Shown here in pieces: positions 62,101 to 64,000 of a DNA stretch of 64,000 nucleotides (positions within the stretch are counted from its first letter, which is position 1; the number at the start of each line of letters is the position of its first letter). A model generated the notes under the pieces. It saw nothing but the letters and a program-made list of their open reading frames with translations, made no database searches and was not told where the DNA came from. Source of the DNA: Botryococcus braunii (lineage: Eukaryota; Chlorophyta; Trebouxiophyceae); NCBI GenBank assembly GCA_002005505.1, contig KV908601.1, positions 63,538 through 127,537 of the forward strand, read 5' to 3'. The translations under genes and the position numbers were made by a program.

Positions 62101-64000
62101 CGCTCATGCCAACCCGAGAGGCTCCCCTGAGGTGCTCCACGAAAACCACATCTCTGCTCTCCTTCCAGATACCCCCTCCCACATAGATCCGATAGGCTTT
62201 GGAGGAGGCTGAGTAACCAGTAAGCATCCCTGGCACAGTTTTAGGGGAAAACACAGAGCGCTGGACATCAGGAATGTGCACAAAGGCCAAGCAACCCCAG
62301 GTACGCAGTGGGGTTACATTTGGTTTGTAGCCAAAAAATAATTCTGATGGCGTGCGGTCCCTCCCGGTACTGGGACCCATGTTCAGTAGGGTGCATGCAG
62401 TTTCCAGGGCCTCCTTCCACAACGTTGGACTGGCAGCTGCAAAAGCCAGAAGAGTCCTGGTACGTTCCTTGAGGGTGCGATTGGCTCTTTCAGCCGCTCC
62501 ATTCTGTTGCGGGGTGTAAGGAGCTGAGGTCTCCAATTTAGTCCCCTGGGATGCACAAAATTCTTTGAACGTGGCATTCAGAAATTCAGTTCCACGGTCA
62601 CACCGGACACACTTCACTTTGGTTTTCTTCTGGGTCTGCCAGTATAGAATGAGGTCCCTCACAGCAGCACTGATGGCATCTTTGGACTTCACAGGCAGGA
62701 CCGCCTTTAACTGAGATGACTCATCCAAAGCAGTCACCCAGTAACGTTCACCAGTTACTGCAGCAGGAAAAATGGGGCCCACAGTGTCAATATGTACTCT
62801 GTCAAGTGGTTCAACAGCTGGTCTACTGCTTATTCCAAATGGAGGCCGAGACGTCTTTCCCTCAATACATGCTTCACAGTAGACTGGACAATTGGAGCAG
62901 GGACATAGGGATGTATCAAGTCCCGAGACCAGGTCCTCATTGGTTAGGCGCTGCATCCATGTTTCACCTGGATGTCCCATTCTGCTATGCCAGAGGTATC
63001 GTCTGGCACAGTTGTGTGAGTTTTGGGTGGGGGTTTTGGACTTCACAGCAGCTGAAATTCTTCTGTGGTTAACACTGGGACTCAGAGCTACAACTTGATG
63101 AATATAAAATAGCCCTTTCTCTGCACTGATCCGAGACCTCCAGCTGTTTGGACCACAGACTTCAGTGAACGCTCCAACATCATCTGTGCGAAAGACTGCC
63201 CCATCCCGCAATGCTGCAGATACTGACAGTATGTTTGAGGTTGCAGAAGGAACACACTGAACATGATGTATCCACAGGGGAACTCCCACTCGACTGAGGA
63301 TGCAGACAGAGCCTGATGCTACAATTCCTCCAGTGGCATCTGAAGTGGCCAGATGTAATGGGATGGGTTTGGCATGCACAGTTGGATTATGTAGTAGGGT
63401 CACATCATTCACCAGATGTACAGATGCTCCACTGTCCACCAGCCAGGATTGCAGAGACGAATTTCTGACAGGAGTCTTCAGGATGTTGAGGGAAATTATG
63501 TATGGCATACCTCCAGGTGGTGGAGGTGGGGGAGCTGGGGGTTGGAACCATGCCGGAAAGGCATCCAGTCCAGGGTGCGCCAGCTGGGCTGCAGGAGGGT
63601 GTGGGCCACCCATATGTGGAGGTCCCTGTGGCCACATTCCCTGCAATTGTTGGACCGCTGCCACTACGTTCCGTTGGGTCTCCTCGTCCCGCTTCCTCTT
63701 TCGACAGTCCCTCCAGTAATGCCCCTTCTTATTGCAGTAGTTGCAGATGCCCTTAGTCTCGGACTTGGCCTCAGAGACAGTTGGTTGGGCCTGCTGATGG
63801 ACTGCACTGGCAGCTGGTGGGGTATTGGCTCCACTGGAGCCTTGTCCAAGAGCCAAAACCCTTGGTTGGCGAGGAGCATATTCATCAAAACCCACTGCAG
63901 CTGCTGTGTTGCGCAGAAGTCCAGCCAGCTTCTCCAGGGGTTGTGCTGCAGCAGTTGTGATCATTCCTGGCTCTTTAGCTGCATCAGGCAAGCCCTGCAC
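59153..64000 (-). CDS. Second Ty1/copia Gag-Pol polyprotein, N-terminus outside the window
   Basis: About 1615 codons open to the right edge. From the edge inward: end of Gag, a CCHC knuckle (CNYCNKKGHYWRDC, about 63745), protease DSGASVH (about 63437), LWHSRMGHPG, integrase HIDTVGP, RCDRGTEF, PQQNGAAERANR, RT VHWIFSVKMD, VDVKTAFLNGELEEEVY and YVDD (60127-60138), RNase H GYVDADYGGD, and RNVADIFTKPL near the stop. Same family as the element at 36167-42522 but clearly diverged. The integrase-RT linker is much expanded and holds a duplicated Cys-containing module. No stop or frameshift within view. Confidence 0.93.
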   Translation of the reverse strand: MQGLPDAAKEPGMITTAAAQPLEKLAGLLRNTAAAVGFDEYAPRQPRVLALGQGSSGANTPPAASAVHQQAQPTVSEAKSETKGICNYCNKKGHYWRDCRKRKRDEETQRNVVAAVQQLQGMWPQGPPHMGGPHPPAAQLAHPGLDAFPAWFQPPAPPPPPPGGMPYIISLNILKTPVRNSSLQSWLVDSGASVHLVNDVTLLHNPTVHAKPIPLHLATSDATGGIVASGSVCILSRVGVPLWIHHVQCVPSATSNILSVSAALRDGAVFRTDDVGAFTEVCGPNSWRSRISAEKGLFYIHQVVALSPSVNHRRISAAVKSKTPTQNSHNCARRYLWHSRMGHPGETWMQRLTNEDLVSGLDTSLCPCSNCPVYCEACIEGKTSRPPFGISSRPAVEPLDRVHIDTVGPIFPAAVTGERYWVTALDESSQLKAVLPVKSKDAISAAVRDLILYWQTQKKTKVKCVRCDRGTEFLNATFKEFCASQGTKLETSAPYTPQQNGAAERANRTLKERTRTLLAFAAASPTLWKEALETACTLLNMGPSTGRDRTPSELFFGYKPNVTPLRTWGCLAFVHIPDVQRSVFSPKTVPGMLTGYSASSKAYRIYVGGGIWKESRDVVFVEHLRGASRVGMSVSSTQSTEFLCPEPSASDTPPVFPGTSPGTTNISLETDLDDPHSEPEYLPASSNLPAQPVTGPPSEAEPEPESRRLCDPVEMDQTLEAVQDLARGVRQDSHLRPQMERAQEVLRPTRSDCRNHQLDGLTRAQRHEQRTAAKDLLLPQEKGESREREGLTECDSLSQGPGEVQLEGDSHEGHELHVSAVRGAATCKAANGPGELSSMGGSCSVTERNVRDVTMQSSSGNPSSQSTPGRDCGGSHRSEEASYAFSAPAKHDCERETGSASLTPCKGREEEVNQEHRHCGDRPNYKCSLRGTCAWESDVRDVRSLPTVTCSRSERHVDHINQGKYADTLPYPDVACERPEESELLQACQSVSEEVNRKSGQCEGIPNYKDCPRGTCAWEDDVRDEQSNLCKAKCESKRERAMREHSTSTGEPVMCNSASVSGRVVGSGQSERKSGNSEEKHTGVRFGKIHVPSNLREAQMSPQWEYWKAAMQEEQNSLDTHEVMEYVPRPRGHKVIPVHWIFSVKMDAHGNVVRFKARLVAQGCRQIPGVDVMEVFAPTSSYGARRALLAVAAREGCEIHQVDVKTAFLNGELEEEVYVTQPPGFENGDKNIVCRLRKALYGLKQAPRAWHKTLNDKLEVMGYEVCKSDAGVYVRCSTDGGKSYVLIYVDDLLIVSKGMSEIERVKGLLKKEFTIHDLGEVKDFLGCQVMRDRDKGLITLSCIPKIDALVEKFGLDLESVGPDTPMTKDFVMSQRPAPRDGSDSIGAGSPLPPGHRYCELVGSLLYIANTTRPDIAQAVGVLSRYRISPTTAHWNEAIRVLKYLKGTRDLVLTLGGGEIVLEGYVDADYGGDQDHRFSTTGFVLTVFGGAVVWGSKKQSAVATSTVEAEFMAASAVVKEANWLRGFLEEIGVLPWIVKIHCDNQGCINHLRNPVYSKHTKHIAISCHFAREAIAKGQVEFKYIQSARNVADIFTKPLVRQVFLGHRNSLGLAKFL
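60890..61290 (-). repeat. Duplicated module in the copia integrase-RT linker
   Basis: Two versions of EEVN...(C)...PNY...RGTCAWE.DVRD lie about 250 bp apart (around 61265-61165 and 61020-60925). Both keep the frame. Adjacent Arg/Glu-rich runs occur as well. The linker is otherwise low complexity. Confidence 0.7.

Overview
This is eukaryotic, mobile-element-rich, probably subtelomeric DNA. The telomere-type repeats at the centre are degenerate TTTAGGG/CCCTAAA, the plant and green-algal type (also used by some other protists). The few cellular genes have GT-AG introns. Retroelements make up most of the window: Ty3/gypsy, Ty1/copia, APE-type LINEs and LINEs with a restriction-like endonuclease. 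A green alga is my best guess, but the organism cannot be fixed from the sequence. Stops replace Glu or Lys in decayed copies, so the code looks standard.

Layout. Bases 1-27692 and 27733-47591 are the two arms of one giant inverted repeat. They meet at a 40-bp spacer inside head-on telomeric repeats, (TTTAGGG)n followed by (CCCTAAA)n, the orientation expected if two chromosome ends are joined end to end. From the centre outward each arm holds: a truncated membrane-protein exon running into the telomeric repeat; unassigned sequence with a 27-bp-stem hairpin; several broken LINE fragments; two LINE copies (B1, B2) in inverted orientation around a minisatellite; a decayed Ty3/gypsy pol fragment; a 624-codon ORF for a LINE with a C-terminal restriction-like endonuclease; a LINE 3' end; and a second, more decayed endonuclease-type LINE end.

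The arms differ by scattered substitutions, small indels and two reciprocal insertions. The left arm alone carries a Ty3/gypsy element (8914-23062) inside LINE B1, itself carrying a nested LINE (10274-13740). The right arm alone carries a complete young Ty1/copia element (36167-42522, LTRs differing at one base) inside the old gypsy fragment. Both empty sites are intact on the opposite arm. The arms therefore behave like two haplotypes or paralogues of one chromosome end, not like a simple fold-back read.

The gypsy element is the most unusual coding object. Its gag-pol frame contains a Dam-like N6-adenine methyltransferase domain (NPPF motif) between protease and reverse transcriptase, and a PHD finger between RNase H and integrase. 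Its long leader is built of imperfect repeats with conserved hairpins. It is interrupted by two in-frame stops and probably a frameshift.

Outside the palindrome (47592-64000) are: a duplicated last exon of a CAP/PR-1 gene (47831-48201); a 5'-truncated LINE abutting a (CA)n tract (49488-51290); a two-exon secreted CAP/PR-1 gene that can be spliced by eye (54356-56130); exons of a class 3 lipase-like gene on the minus strand (about 56880-58376); and a second copia element (59153-64000, minus strand) running off the right edge. No tRNA, rRNA or CRISPR array was recognised.
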